This document shows positions 1-7,578 of a stretch of DNA of 64,000 nucleotides, piece after piece. Position numbers and translations under genes: made by a program. The notes beneath the pieces were generated by a model. It searched no databases. It had not been told where the DNA came from and saw only the letters and a program-made list of their open reading frames with translations. The first letter of the stretch is position 1; every line of letters starts with the position of its first letter. This DNA comes from Sinomonas humi (GTDB taxonomy: Bacteria; Actinomycetota; Actinomycetes; Actinomycetales; Micrococcaceae): NCBI RefSeq assembly GCF_000802235.1, contig NZ_JTDL01000144.1:96163-160162 (forward strand), written 5' to 3'.

Positions 1-45
1 GCCACATCTCGGAGAACGAGGGGCCGGATCTCGGCGAAAACGCAC

Positions 46-1461
46 TCAGGCCGAGATGTTGTCCTCGAAGTTGCGATCCTTCGTCTCTCGGGTGAGCAGC
101 AGGGCTACGAGCGTGAGGACGGCAGCGACGGCGAGGTACACGCCCACGAGCACCGTGCTGCCCTTGCCTGCCTGCCACAGCGCGATCGCGACGAACGAGG
201 CCGGCGCCGCGCCGATGACCGAGGACAGGTTGTACGCGATCGCCGAGCCCGTGTAGCGGACGTTGGCAGGGAAGAGCTCGGGCAGAATCGCGGCCATCGG
301 CCCGAATGTGGCGCCCATGAGGGTGAAGCCGACGATGAGGCGGACCATGGCCGCAGCTGTGCCCGGCCCGAACATGAGGCCCCACAGAAGACCGAACGCG
401 AGGATGCCGACGGTCACCCAGATGAGGAACTTCCGGCGTCCGTACTTTTCGGCGAGCGGCCCGGACACCACGGTGAACACGCCGAAGAACACGACTCCGA
501 TGATGAGCATCCAGAGGAACAGGCCGCGATCGATGCCGAGCCCCGGCACGAATGACGACGGGTTGAACTTCTGGCCCGCCTTCTCGGCCGCCGCGCGAGC
601 CACCTCGAGCTTGTTCGTCGCGGTCCCGTACGTGAGGGTGAAGCTGGTCGTGAGGTAGAAGAGCACGTAGGTCGCGAGCATGATGAACGTTCCCGCGATC
701 ACGGCGCGCCAGTGGTGCTTGAACGTTGCCACGAGCGGGAGCTTGGCGACCTTGTCCTCGTCGATGACCTTCTGGAACGAGGTGCTCTCGACAAGCTTGA
801 GGCGGACATACAGGCCAATCGCCACCATCACGATGCTGAACAGGAACGGGATGCGCCAGCCGAAGTCCTCGAACTGCTTCGTGGTGAGGAAGGTGTTCAT
901 GATCACGTACATGGTGTTCGCGATGATGAAGCCGATCGGCGCGCCGAGCTGGGGGAAGGTTCCCCACACGGCGCGCTTGTTGGCGGGTGCGTTCTCAGTC
1001 GCGAGCAGCGCGGCACCGGACCACTCACCACCGAGGGCGAGGCCCTGGAGGAAGCGGAGGACGACGAGGAGCAGCGGGGCGAGGACCATCCATCCGGGCG
1101 TCGTGGCAGGCGGGAGGATGCCGACGAAGAACGTCGCGAGGCCCATGGTGAGGAGCGAGGCGACAAGAGTGCCCTTGCGCCCGAGCTTGTCGCCGAAGTG
1201 GCCGAAGATGATCGAGCCGACGGGACGAGCCACGAACGCGACACCGAAGATCGCGAAGGAACTCAGGATCGCGTTGATGTCCGACGCGCTGGGGAAGAAG
1301 AGCTTGGGGAAGACAAGAACCGACGCAGTCGCGTAGGCGTAGAAGTCGAAGAACTCGATCGTCGTCCCGATGAGGCTCGAGAAGATCACGCGCCCCCGGG
1401 TGTTCGCGCCGCTCCCTGTGTTTTGCGGCTTCGCTGCTTCGGCGACCGCTCTTGTGGCCAT
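46..1461 (-). CDS. MFS transporter, metabolite:H+ symporter (MHS) family
   Basis: Integral membrane protein of 471 aa with about 12 hydrophobic segments, probably a proton-coupled importer of an organic acid. The N-terminal GTTIEFFDFYAYATAS block, the loop HFGDKLGRKG and the later LAEKYGRRK are hallmarks of the MHS branch (shikimate, alpha-ketoglutarate, proline/betaine carriers). The substrate cannot be read from sequence. The ATG at 1461 has a weak AAAGG 11 nt upstream; a TTG at 1482 is an in-frame alternative. It is divergent from narK and separated from it by a palindromic operator-like sequence, so it may have its own ligand-responsive regulator. It is probably not part of the nitrate module. 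Confidence 0.85.
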   Translation of the reverse strand: MATRAVAEAAKPQNTGSGANTRGRVIFSSLIGTTIEFFDFYAYATASVLVFPKLFFPSASDINAILSSFAIFGVAFVARPVGSIIFGHFGDKLGRKGTLVASLLTMGLATFFVGILPPATTPGWMVLAPLLLVVLRFLQGLALGGEWSGAALLATENAPANKRAVWGTFPQLGAPIGFIIANTMYVIMNTFLTTKQFEDFGWRIPFLFSIVMVAIGLYVRLKLVESTSFQKVIDEDKVAKLPLVATFKHHWRAVIAGTFIMLATYVLFYLTTSFTLTYGTATNKLEVARAAAEKAGQKFNPSSFVPGLGIDRGLFLWMLIIGVVFFGVFTVVSGPLAEKYGRRKFLIWVTVGILAFGLLWGLMFGPGTAAAMVRLIVGFTLMGATFGPMAAILPELFPANVRYTGSAIAYNLSSVIGAAPASFVAIALWQAGKGSTVLVGVYLAVAAVLTLVALLLTRETKDRNFEDNISA

Positions 1462-1544
1462 GGTGCTCAGTGCCTTTCGCAAAATGCTGGACCCAAGCTG
1501 AGAAGTGGGTCCGAAATCTCAGTACGCCTGATCCTATGAATCGC

Positions 1545-1559
1545 GTCCGATTATCGGAC
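1545..1559. promoter_or_regulatory. Palindromic operator-like site (GTCCGAT-T-ATCGGAC)
   Basis: Perfect inverted repeat with 7-bp arms and one central base. The GTCCGA core recurs at 1509-1514 (followed by AATC) and at 1565-1570 (followed by ATAA), giving three copies in about 60 bp. They lie upstream of the MHS transporter start (1461, minus strand). The layout suits a dimeric repressor or activator of the transporter. The regulator's family is not evident, and its gene is not in the window to the right; it may lie just left of base 1. Confidence 0.5.
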
Positions 1560-1635
1560 ACTTGGTCCGAATAATGAGATGGCGCTGCCCCGACACTCCG
1601 GCTCACCATGGCCTTGGTCGAGCTGAGAGGCCGAT

Positions 1636-1689
1636 GTCACTGACCGTTTACGGCCCGCGACGCTTCCCGAAACGAGGCGTTCCTAGCGT
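1636..1689 (+). promoter_or_regulatory. GlnR-like box and -10 of the narK-nasA-nasB operon
   Basis: GTCAC at 1636 and GAAAC at 1669 are 33 bp apart, the a1-to-b2 spacing of the actinobacterial GlnR box (GTnAC-n6-GnAAC repeated on an 11-bp step). The two middle positions (TTTAC at 1647, CGACG at 1658) are poor. A -10-like TAGCGT lies at 1684-1689, 15 nt after the start of GAAAC. This is the same distance as in front of nirB. Moderate support on its own, better in combination with the nirB site. Confidence 0.45.
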
Positions 1690-1723
1690 GGAACCAGACC
1701 CCACGCCGATCCCAGGAGGGCCG

Positions 1724-3142
1724 ATGAGCACCGAACCCCAAACAGCAGCAACCAAGCAGCAGGTAAGCCTCGACTTCCGCGCCGGCCGCTGGATCGAGCA
1801 CTGGAACCCCGAAGATCCCGGCCAGTGGGAACGCGAAGGCCGCCCCATCGCCCGCCGAAACCTCTCTTGGTCGATCTTCGCGGAGTTCCTCGGCTTCGTC
1901 GTGTGGCAGCTCTGGTCGATCGTCGTAGTGCAGCTGCCCGCGGCCGGCTTCAGGTTCGACACGTCGCAGACGTTCTGGCTCATCTCGATGCCGAGCCTCA
2001 TCGGTGCCACGCTGCGGATTCCGTACACGTTCACGGTGTCCCGCTTCGGCGGACGCAACTGGACTGTTGTCTCCGCGCTCCTGCTCCTGATCCCCACGCT
2101 CGGGCTCGCCGCCTGCGTCGCCAACCCGTCGACCCCGTTCTGGCTCATGCTCCTCGTCGCGGGCCTCTCGGGCTTCGGCGGCGGCAACTTCGCGAGCTCG
2201 ATGGCCAATATCACCTTCTTCTATCCCGCCAAGGAGAAGGGCTGGGCCCTCGGCCTCAACGCCGCCGGCGGCAACCTTGGGGCCGCCGTCTCGCAGCTCG
2301 CCGTGCCCGTCGTGGTGAGCCTGACCGCCGTCGTCATGATCGGTGGGACAGGCGCCAACGGGACCAGCGGCGCCCTCGCGATGGCCGGACTCATGTGGGT
2401 CCCGCTCATCCTCATCGCCGCATTCGGGGCGTGGCGGAACATGAACAACCTCTCGAACGCCAAGGGCGACCTCGCCGGCTCCCTCGCGGCCCTCAAGGAA
2501 CCGCACCTCTGGATCGTGGCGTTCCTCTACATCGGCACCTTCGGTTCGTTCATCGGATTCGGCGGCGTGTTCCCGAAGCTCATCCACGACATCTTCCCGG
2601 CATACTCGGCCTTTGCGCTCGGGCCCGCTGCGCTCTCGCTAGCATTCCTCGGCCCCCTCGTTGGTTCGCTCTCACGGCCCTACGGCGGCAGGCTTGCGGA
2701 CCGTTTCGGGGGCGCTCGCATCACGGTCACTTCGTTCGCGGTCATGGCAGTCGCGACGCTCGCGCTGATCGCGACGCTTCCCCTCAAGAGCTTCTGGCTG
2801 TTCCTCGCCCTCTTCCTCGTGCTCTTCGCCGCGAGCGGCGTAGGCAACGGCTCGACCTACCGCATGATCCCGGTGATCTTCGCGCGGGCGAGCCGGGCCG
2901 CGCACTCCGGGGCTACGCCGTCGTACACCGCACGCCTCTCCTCGGCCGCCCTCGGCCTGATCTCGGCGATCGGAGCGTATGGCGGGTTCGTGATCCCGCA
3001 GCTGCTCGGCGCGTCGAGCAGCGCGACCGGCTCGTACGTGCCCGCGTTCTTCGGCTTCGTCGGAGCGTACGCCCTCATGCTGATCGTCTCGTGGGCCTGC
3101 TATCTGCGCCGCGGAAGCGCAGTGGCCCGGACGGGCGCCTGA
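1724..3142 (+). CDS. narK: Nitrate/nitrite MFS transporter NarK
   Basis: Membrane protein of 472 aa that imports nitrate and/or exchanges nitrite. Sequence features: a soluble N-terminus ending GRWIEHWNPEDPGQWE, 12 predicted helices, and the nitrate-signature glycine-rich segments GLSGFGGGNFASSMANITFFYP in helix 5 and GNGSTYRMIPVIF in helix 11, which are typical of NarK/NasA carriers. The ATG at 1724 is chosen because AGGAGG lies at 1714-1719; upstream in-frame starts lack a comparable site and would add an atypical leader. The gene is followed after one base by nasA, so uptake and reduction are co-transcribed. Regulation is probably by the GlnR-like box at 1636-1673 and by NnaR. Confidence 0.93.
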   Translation: MSTEPQTAATKQQVSLDFRAGRWIEHWNPEDPGQWEREGRPIARRNLSWSIFAEFLGFVVWQLWSIVVVQLPAAGFRFDTSQTFWLISMPSLIGATLRIPYTFTVSRFGGRNWTVVSALLLLIPTLGLAACVANPSTPFWLMLLVAGLSGFGGGNFASSMANITFFYPAKEKGWALGLNAAGGNLGAAVSQLAVPVVVSLTAVVMIGGTGANGTSGALAMAGLMWVPLILIAAFGAWRNMNNLSNAKGDLAGSLAALKEPHLWIVAFLYIGTFGSFIGFGGVFPKLIHDIFPAYSAFALGPAALSLAFLGPLVGSLSRPYGGRLADRFGGARITVTSFAVMAVATLALIATLPLKSFWLFLALFLVLFAASGVGNGSTYRMIPVIFARASRAAHSGATPSYTARLSSAALGLISAIGAYGGFVIPQLLGASSSATGSYVPAFFGFVGAYALMLIVSWACYLRRGSAVARTGA

Positions 3143-3143
3143 C

Positions 3144-5264
3144 GTGGCGGGGACCGCGACCCATTGCCCTTACTGCTCCCTCCAGTGCGGGATGGCCCTC
3201 GCCCCCAGCTCGGATGGCCCCGCACCCGTGAACGTGTCCGGCCGCGACTTCCCGACAAGCCGTGGCGGCTTGTGCCGCAAGGGCTGGACGGCCGCCGAGC
3301 TCCTGCGGCACCCCGAGCGGGTCACGGAGCCGCTGGTCCGGGACGAGCGTGGCGCGCTTCGAACCGCGACCTGGGACGAGGCGCTCGGACGCGTTGCTTC
3401 CGAAGTCCGGCGCATCCAGGCCGTCCACGGACCGGACGCCGTCGGCGTCTTCGGGGGCGGCGGTCTCACGAATGAGAAGGCGTACCTGCTCGGCAAGTTC
3501 GCACGGGTCGCACTCGCCACCTCGCGCATCGACTACAACGGCAGGTTCTGCATGTCCTCAGCTGCCGCCGCCGGGAACCGGGCGTTCGGCATCGACCGCG
3601 GCCTTCCGTTCCCGCTCACCGACCTCGATGCCGCCGACGCGGTCCTCCTCCTCGGTTCGAACGTCGCCGAGACGATGCCGCCGTTCGTCCAGCACCTCGA
3701 GCGGGCCCGCGCGGGCGGTGGGCTCATCGTCGTCGACCCTCGGCGTTCGGCGACCGCCCAGCTCACTGACGACGGCGCGGGAAGGCACCTCGCGCCGGCT
3801 CCGCACACTGACCTCATCCTGCTCCTGGGCCTCGCGCACGTCGTCGTGAATGACGGGCTGCTCGATTCGCACTACCTCGCGCAGCGGACTCGCGGGCTGG
3901 AGTCCGTGATCCTCTCGGTTGCGCCGTGGTGGCCCGAACGGGTGCAAGGGGCCACCGGCGTTCCGGCGGAGCTCATCCGCGCGGCAGCCCAGCGTCTCGC
4001 GAAGTCCGCCCGCACGGGCTCCTGCTACATCCTCACGGGACGCGGCGTCGAACAGCACGCCGACGGGACCGACACCGTGACGGCAGCGATCAACCTCGCC
4101 CTCCTGCTGGGCCTCCCCGGCTCGGCGCGTGGGGGCTACGGCACCCTCACCGGCCAGGGCAACGGGCAGGGCGGCCGGGAACACGGGCAGAAGGCCGATC
4201 AGCTCCCCGGCTACCGCAAGATCACGGACCCGGCAGCCCGCGCGCACGTCGCGGAGGTGTGGGGCGTGCCTGAGGCGAGTATCCCCGGTCCGGGGCTGCC
4301 CGCCGTCGAGCTTCTGCGCACCTTGGGAATGGACGACGGCGTGCGGGCACTCCTCGTGCACGGCGCCAACGTCGTGGTCTCCGCGCCGGACGCTTCGACG
4401 GTCCGCGAAGGCCTGCGCCGGCTCGACTTCCTCGCGGTGTGCGACTTCTTCCTCTCCGAGACGGCGCGCGAAGCGGACGTCGTGCTGCCCGTCCTCCAGT
4501 GGGCCGAGGAGGAAGGCACGATGACCAACCTCGAGGGGCGCGTGCTCCGCCGGCGCCGGGCCGTCGAGCCGCCGCCGGGGGCGCGGTCCGAGCTCTGGAT
4601 CCTGAACCGTCTCGCCGAGCTGCTCGAAGCGCCCTCGTCCTTCCCCACGGACCCGCAAGCCGTCTTCGAAGAGCTGCGTGCGGCCTCGTCAGGCGGCCCA
4701 GCGGACTACTCGGGGATTTCGTATCAGATGCTCGACGCCGGCGAGGAGGCGTATTGGCCGTACCCGCAAGGCTCCCGCGGAACACCGCGGCTGTTCCGGG
4801 AGCGGTTCGCTCACGACGACGGGCGCGCGCGGCTTGTCGCGGTCCGGGCCTCCACGGGTGGCTGGGCGTCCGCGCGGCCCCGGCTCGACGAGTTCCAGCT
4901 CGCGACCGGGCGGCTGCTCGAGCATTACCAGTCCGGAGCCCAGACGCGGCGGGTCTCCACACTCAACGATGCCCAGCCAGAGCCCAGGCTGCAGATCCAC
5001 CCCGCGGCCGCCGAACGGCTGCGTCTCGAGGACGGGGCATGGGCCCGGGTGACGCGCCCAGGCTCTGCCGTTCCCGAGGTCCTGTGCCGCACGGAGCTGA
5101 GCGTCGGGATAAGGCCGGACACCGTGTTCCTCCCGTTCCACTTCCCGGGCCTCGCTGCGGCGAACCAGGTCACGGAGGCACGCACCGACCCGATCTCCGG
5201 CATGCCGGAGTTCAAGACGACCCGGGTCCTCGTCCAGCCTGCAATGCGAGAGGACTCCCCTTGA
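3144..5264 (+). CDS. nasA: Assimilatory nitrate reductase catalytic subunit (Mo-bis-MGD, 4Fe-4S)
   Basis: Cytoplasmic molybdopterin oxidoreductase of 706 aa reducing nitrate to nitrite. Cys8, Cys11, Cys15 (CPYCSLQC) and Cys44 followed by Arg-Lys form the N-terminal 4Fe-4S site. Cys136 in RFCMSSA matches the Mo-ligand cysteine of Nas/Nap enzymes. GQGNGQGGREHGQKADQLPGY is the cofactor-binding segment, and the C-terminal molydopterin-dinucleotide domain ends near FLPFHFPG. It starts with GTG one base after the narK stop. Unlike Klebsiella-type NasA it has no C-terminal BFD-like [2Fe-2S] domain; that domain sits at the end of the next gene, implying electrons pass from NasB. Confidence 0.93.
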   Translation: MAGTATHCPYCSLQCGMALAPSSDGPAPVNVSGRDFPTSRGGLCRKGWTAAELLRHPERVTEPLVRDERGALRTATWDEALGRVASEVRRIQAVHGPDAVGVFGGGGLTNEKAYLLGKFARVALATSRIDYNGRFCMSSAAAAGNRAFGIDRGLPFPLTDLDAADAVLLLGSNVAETMPPFVQHLERARAGGGLIVVDPRRSATAQLTDDGAGRHLAPAPHTDLILLLGLAHVVVNDGLLDSHYLAQRTRGLESVILSVAPWWPERVQGATGVPAELIRAAAQRLAKSARTGSCYILTGRGVEQHADGTDTVTAAINLALLLGLPGSARGGYGTLTGQGNGQGGREHGQKADQLPGYRKITDPAARAHVAEVWGVPEASIPGPGLPAVELLRTLGMDDGVRALLVHGANVVVSAPDASTVREGLRRLDFLAVCDFFLSETAREADVVLPVLQWAEEEGTMTNLEGRVLRRRRAVEPPPGARSELWILNRLAELLEAPSSFPTDPQAVFEELRAASSGGPADYSGISYQMLDAGEEAYWPYPQGSRGTPRLFRERFAHDDGRARLVAVRASTGGWASARPRLDEFQLATGRLLEHYQSGAQTRRVSTLNDAQPEPRLQIHPAAAERLRLEDGAWARVTRPGSAVPEVLCRTELSVGIRPDTVFLPFHFPGLAAANQVTEARTDPISGMPEFKTTRVLVQPAMREDSP

Positions 5265-6871
5265 GGCCGATGCCCGCGAACCCAACACCCGCGACCCCAA
5301 CACCCGCGACCCCAGCGCACAGCGTTCCCGAACGCATCGTCGTCGTCGGCTTCGGGCCCGTCGCCGCACGCTTCGTCGATGAGCTGCAGCCCGCCGCCGC
5401 GGCCGGAGTCGCTGAGGTGACGGTCATCGGGGAGGAGGGGCAGCCCGCGTACAACCGGGTCCTTGTCGCAGACCTCGGCGTCGGCCGGACGACGCTCGCC
5501 TCGATGCAGCTCGCGGATCCCGACGAACTCGCGCTCGACGGGATCCGCGTTCTCCTCGGGACCCACGCCACGCGGATAGACAGGAGCCGGAGAATCGTGC
5601 ATACGGCAGAGCGGGGTCCGCTCCCCTACGATCGGCTCATCCTCGCAACCGGCGCCCGTGCTGCGATCCCCAACCTCACGGGTCTCAACCCCGACCCTCT
5701 TCATCCAGTCCTCCCCCGCGGCGTGACGGCCCTGCGCGACCTCGCCGATGCCGAACGGCTCTCGGCGGCTGTGCGCGGACGCAAGCGAATCGTCGTCCTC
5801 GGCGGCGGAGTGCTGGGCCTCGAAGCGGCCCTCGCGGCGTCGGAAGAGGGAGCGACCGTGACGGTCGTCCACCATGGCGGGCGGCCCCTCGGGCGGCAGA
5901 TCGACGCCGGCGGCGGGGCAACGCTCTCCGCCGTCCTACGCGGCGGCGGGCTGCGGCTCGCCCCGAATGCCCGCGCCACCGGCATCGAAGCAGACGACGA
6001 CGGAAGCTTCCGCGCGCTCCTCCTCGAGGACGGCTCGGCGGTCGACGGCGATCTGCTCGTCCTAGCCTGCGGCGCGAGGGCCCGGCGTGAGCTTGCGGAG
6101 GGGGCTGGGCTCGCGACCGGCAACGGCATCCTCGTGGACCACCGGCTCGCGGCGCTCCACACCGAGCATGTGTTCGCGATCGGCGACTGCGCCGAAGTGC
6201 GGTGCCCTGACGCGGCGTGCGAAGAGTGTGCGCGTGCTGACGGCCCGAGCGGTCTGATCGCCCCCGGGTGGCGCCAGGCCGATTGGCTCGCCGCTTCCTT
6301 CCGCTCGCGGCTCCTCGGGGAGAGCACGCCGCTGCCCCTTACCGTGGAGCGGCCGGGCGTCATCCTCCTCAAGGCCCGCGCGGTCAACCTCGCGCTGGCC
6401 GGCAACGTGCAGCGGGAGCCGTGGGAGTCGGTCGCGTGGGACGCCGGCGACGGCGGGCGCGCCCCCATCGACGTCTCCCTCTGGGCGGACCCGGCACGCG
6501 GGCGCTATGTGAAGATGTGCACCCGCGAGGGCGTCCTCGAGGGGTTCGTCGCCCTCGGCATGCCGCGCGCTGCGGCCGAGCTCACGCTCCTGTTCGAAAG
6601 TGGGGCGGAGCTGCCCGCCGACCGCTCGGTGCTGCTCCGGCTCGACGGCCCAGAGAGCTCCCTCGGCGCGCCCGGCTCCTCTGCGGGGCCGGAGTCGACC
6701 CTGTGCCGTTGTGCTGGGGTGAGCAGGGGGACTGTGGAGGAAGCGATCCTCGGGGGGTGCGCGACCGTCGAGCAGGTCTCGAAGTCGACCCGCGCCGGGA
6801 CAGGCTGCGGAGGCTGCCGCGACTCGGTACGCCGACTCGTGGAGCAGCACTTCGCGGGTGTGGGAGCCTAG
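5261..6871 (+). CDS. nasB: FAD/NAD(P)-dependent nitrate reductase electron-transfer subunit with BFD [2Fe-2S] domain
   Basis: Flavoprotein of about 536 aa that probably delivers NAD(P)H electrons to the nitrate reductase upstream. There is an FAD dinucleotide fold at VVVGFGPVAARF, an NAD(P) fold at VVLGGGVLGLEAAL, and the second FAD motif VFAIGDCAEV. The C-terminal BFD-like cluster domain has CRC, then CGGC in GTGCGGC. The architecture resembles the N-terminal half of NirB. The TTG at 5261 overlaps the nasA stop (TTGA) and has GAGAGGA 6 nt upstream. ATG at 5270 is the alternative, but with poor spacing. The N-terminus (NPTPATPTPATPA) is a low-complexity repeat and probably disordered. Confidence 0.88.
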   Translation: MRPMPANPTPATPTPATPAHSVPERIVVVGFGPVAARFVDELQPAAAAGVAEVTVIGEEGQPAYNRVLVADLGVGRTTLASMQLADPDELALDGIRVLLGTHATRIDRSRRIVHTAERGPLPYDRLILATGARAAIPNLTGLNPDPLHPVLPRGVTALRDLADAERLSAAVRGRKRIVVLGGGVLGLEAALAASEEGATVTVVHHGGRPLGRQIDAGGGATLSAVLRGGGLRLAPNARATGIEADDDGSFRALLLEDGSAVDGDLLVLACGARARRELAEGAGLATGNGILVDHRLAALHTEHVFAIGDCAEVRCPDAACEECARADGPSGLIAPGWRQADWLAASFRSRLLGESTPLPLTVERPGVILLKARAVNLALAGNVQREPWESVAWDAGDGGRAPIDVSLWADPARGRYVKMCTREGVLEGFVALGMPRAAAELTLLFESGAELPADRSVLLRLDGPESSLGAPGSSAGPESTLCRCAGVSRGTVEEAILGGCATVEQVSKSTRAGTGCGGCRDSVRRLVEQHFAGVGA

Positions 6872-6874
6872 TCC

Positions 6875-6986
6875 GCCCATCCAACCGTCACCTCCCGCGC
6901 GTGCGCGCCCATCCAAGCGTCACATCCCGCGCGTGCGCGCCCATCCAAGCGTCACCTCCCGCGCGTGCGCGCCCATCCAAGCGTCA
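6875..6986. repeat. Four-copy tandem repeat, 32-bp period, in a convergent gap
   Basis: The core GCCCATCCAA followed by (G/C)CGTCA recurs at 6875, 6907, 6939 and 6971, exactly 32 bp apart. The intervening bases read approximately CMTCCCGCGCGTGCGC; the fourth copy diverges after the core. The array starts 3 bp after the nasB stop. It is not a CRISPR: the whole period is conserved and there are no unique spacers. Confidence 0.9.
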
Positions 6987-7005
6987 TGTCATGCGCCCTC
7001 TCGGC

Positions 7006-7061
7006 GCCAAAGGTGACCACCAAACGAGCCCGCACCCGCCAAAGGTGACCACCAAACGAGC
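7006..7061. repeat. Two-copy repeat, 32-bp period, abutting the hemerythrin stop codon
   Basis: The 24-bp unit beginning GCCAAAGGTGACC and ending CACCAAACGAGC occurs at 7006-7029 and 7038-7061. It has the same 32-bp step as the preceding array but a different sequence. The last base overlaps the stop codon of the minus-strand hemerythrin gene, so the two arrays together fill the whole gap between the convergent nasB and hemerythrin genes. Confidence 0.85.
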
Positions 7062-7534
7062 TAGGCCGCCCCCACGACTTCCTCGAGGCCCTCGATAGCC
7101 TCCGAGAATCCGGATCCCGGAGCCTCGGCGAGCGCGGGGAACAGGAGCGCGTCCTCCTTGTCGGCGTGGAGAGCGAAGGCCCTCACGATTGCCTGCCCTA
7201 CTGCCGCTGCCCGGACCCCATCCGAGACCCGCAGCTCCTCGACGAGGGCGGCAAGCGCCTCGTGGTCGTGCCGGAGGCCCTCAGCGAGAAGCTGCGCCTC
7301 GGCGACACCGGCGGCGGCCGGGTAGATCCTGCCCTCCTCGGCGACGCAGTGCGGCACGAGATCGTCGGCACACCACTCGATCAGGTTGCCCTTCTCGTCG
7401 TACGCCGTCCCGCTGTCTCCCGCCTCCACGGCGGCCGTGAGGGCCTGGGAGAGCGCGGAGGCTCGGTCGAGCATGTCAGCGTGGTGGCTCCGGACGGCGG
7501 CCAGCGCCTGTCCCGCGGAGAGGTGAGATGCCAT
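7061..7534 (-). CDS. Hemerythrin HHE domain protein
   Basis: Soluble protein of 157 aa. A four-helix bundle is suggested by alternating hydrophobicity. Candidate di-iron ligands are His in VRSHHADM, His/Glu in LVPHCVAEEGRIYP, His in LRHDHEAL, and His/Glu in ALHADKEDALLFP. The family binds O2 or iron and is linked to redox or nitrosative stress; the exact role here is unknown. The ATG at 7534 begins MASHLSAGQ. A GTG at 7582 overlaps the lpdA stop (GTGA) and would add 16 poorly conserved residues. The gene follows lpdA on the same strand, so both may form a redox-stress pair. Confidence 0.8.
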   Translation of the reverse strand: MASHLSAGQALAAVRSHHADMLDRASALSQALTAAVEAGDSGTAYDEKGNLIEWCADDLVPHCVAEEGRIYPAAAGVAEAQLLAEGLRHDHEALAALVEELRVSDGVRAAAVGQAIVRAFALHADKEDALLFPALAEAPGSGFSEAIEGLEEVVGAA

Positions 7535-7578
7535 GGCGCCATCATCACCCGGCTTCGCCGAGACCCTCAAGGCTTGAG

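Noticed and set aside
1825..3231. 468-codon frame overlapping narK in another frame
   Set aside because: Arg/Pro/His-rich shadow of narK; NarK is unambiguous.
6875..7061. CRISPR array or tRNA-like repeat
   Set aside because: The full 32-bp unit repeats, copies are few, and no cloverleaf can be drawn.
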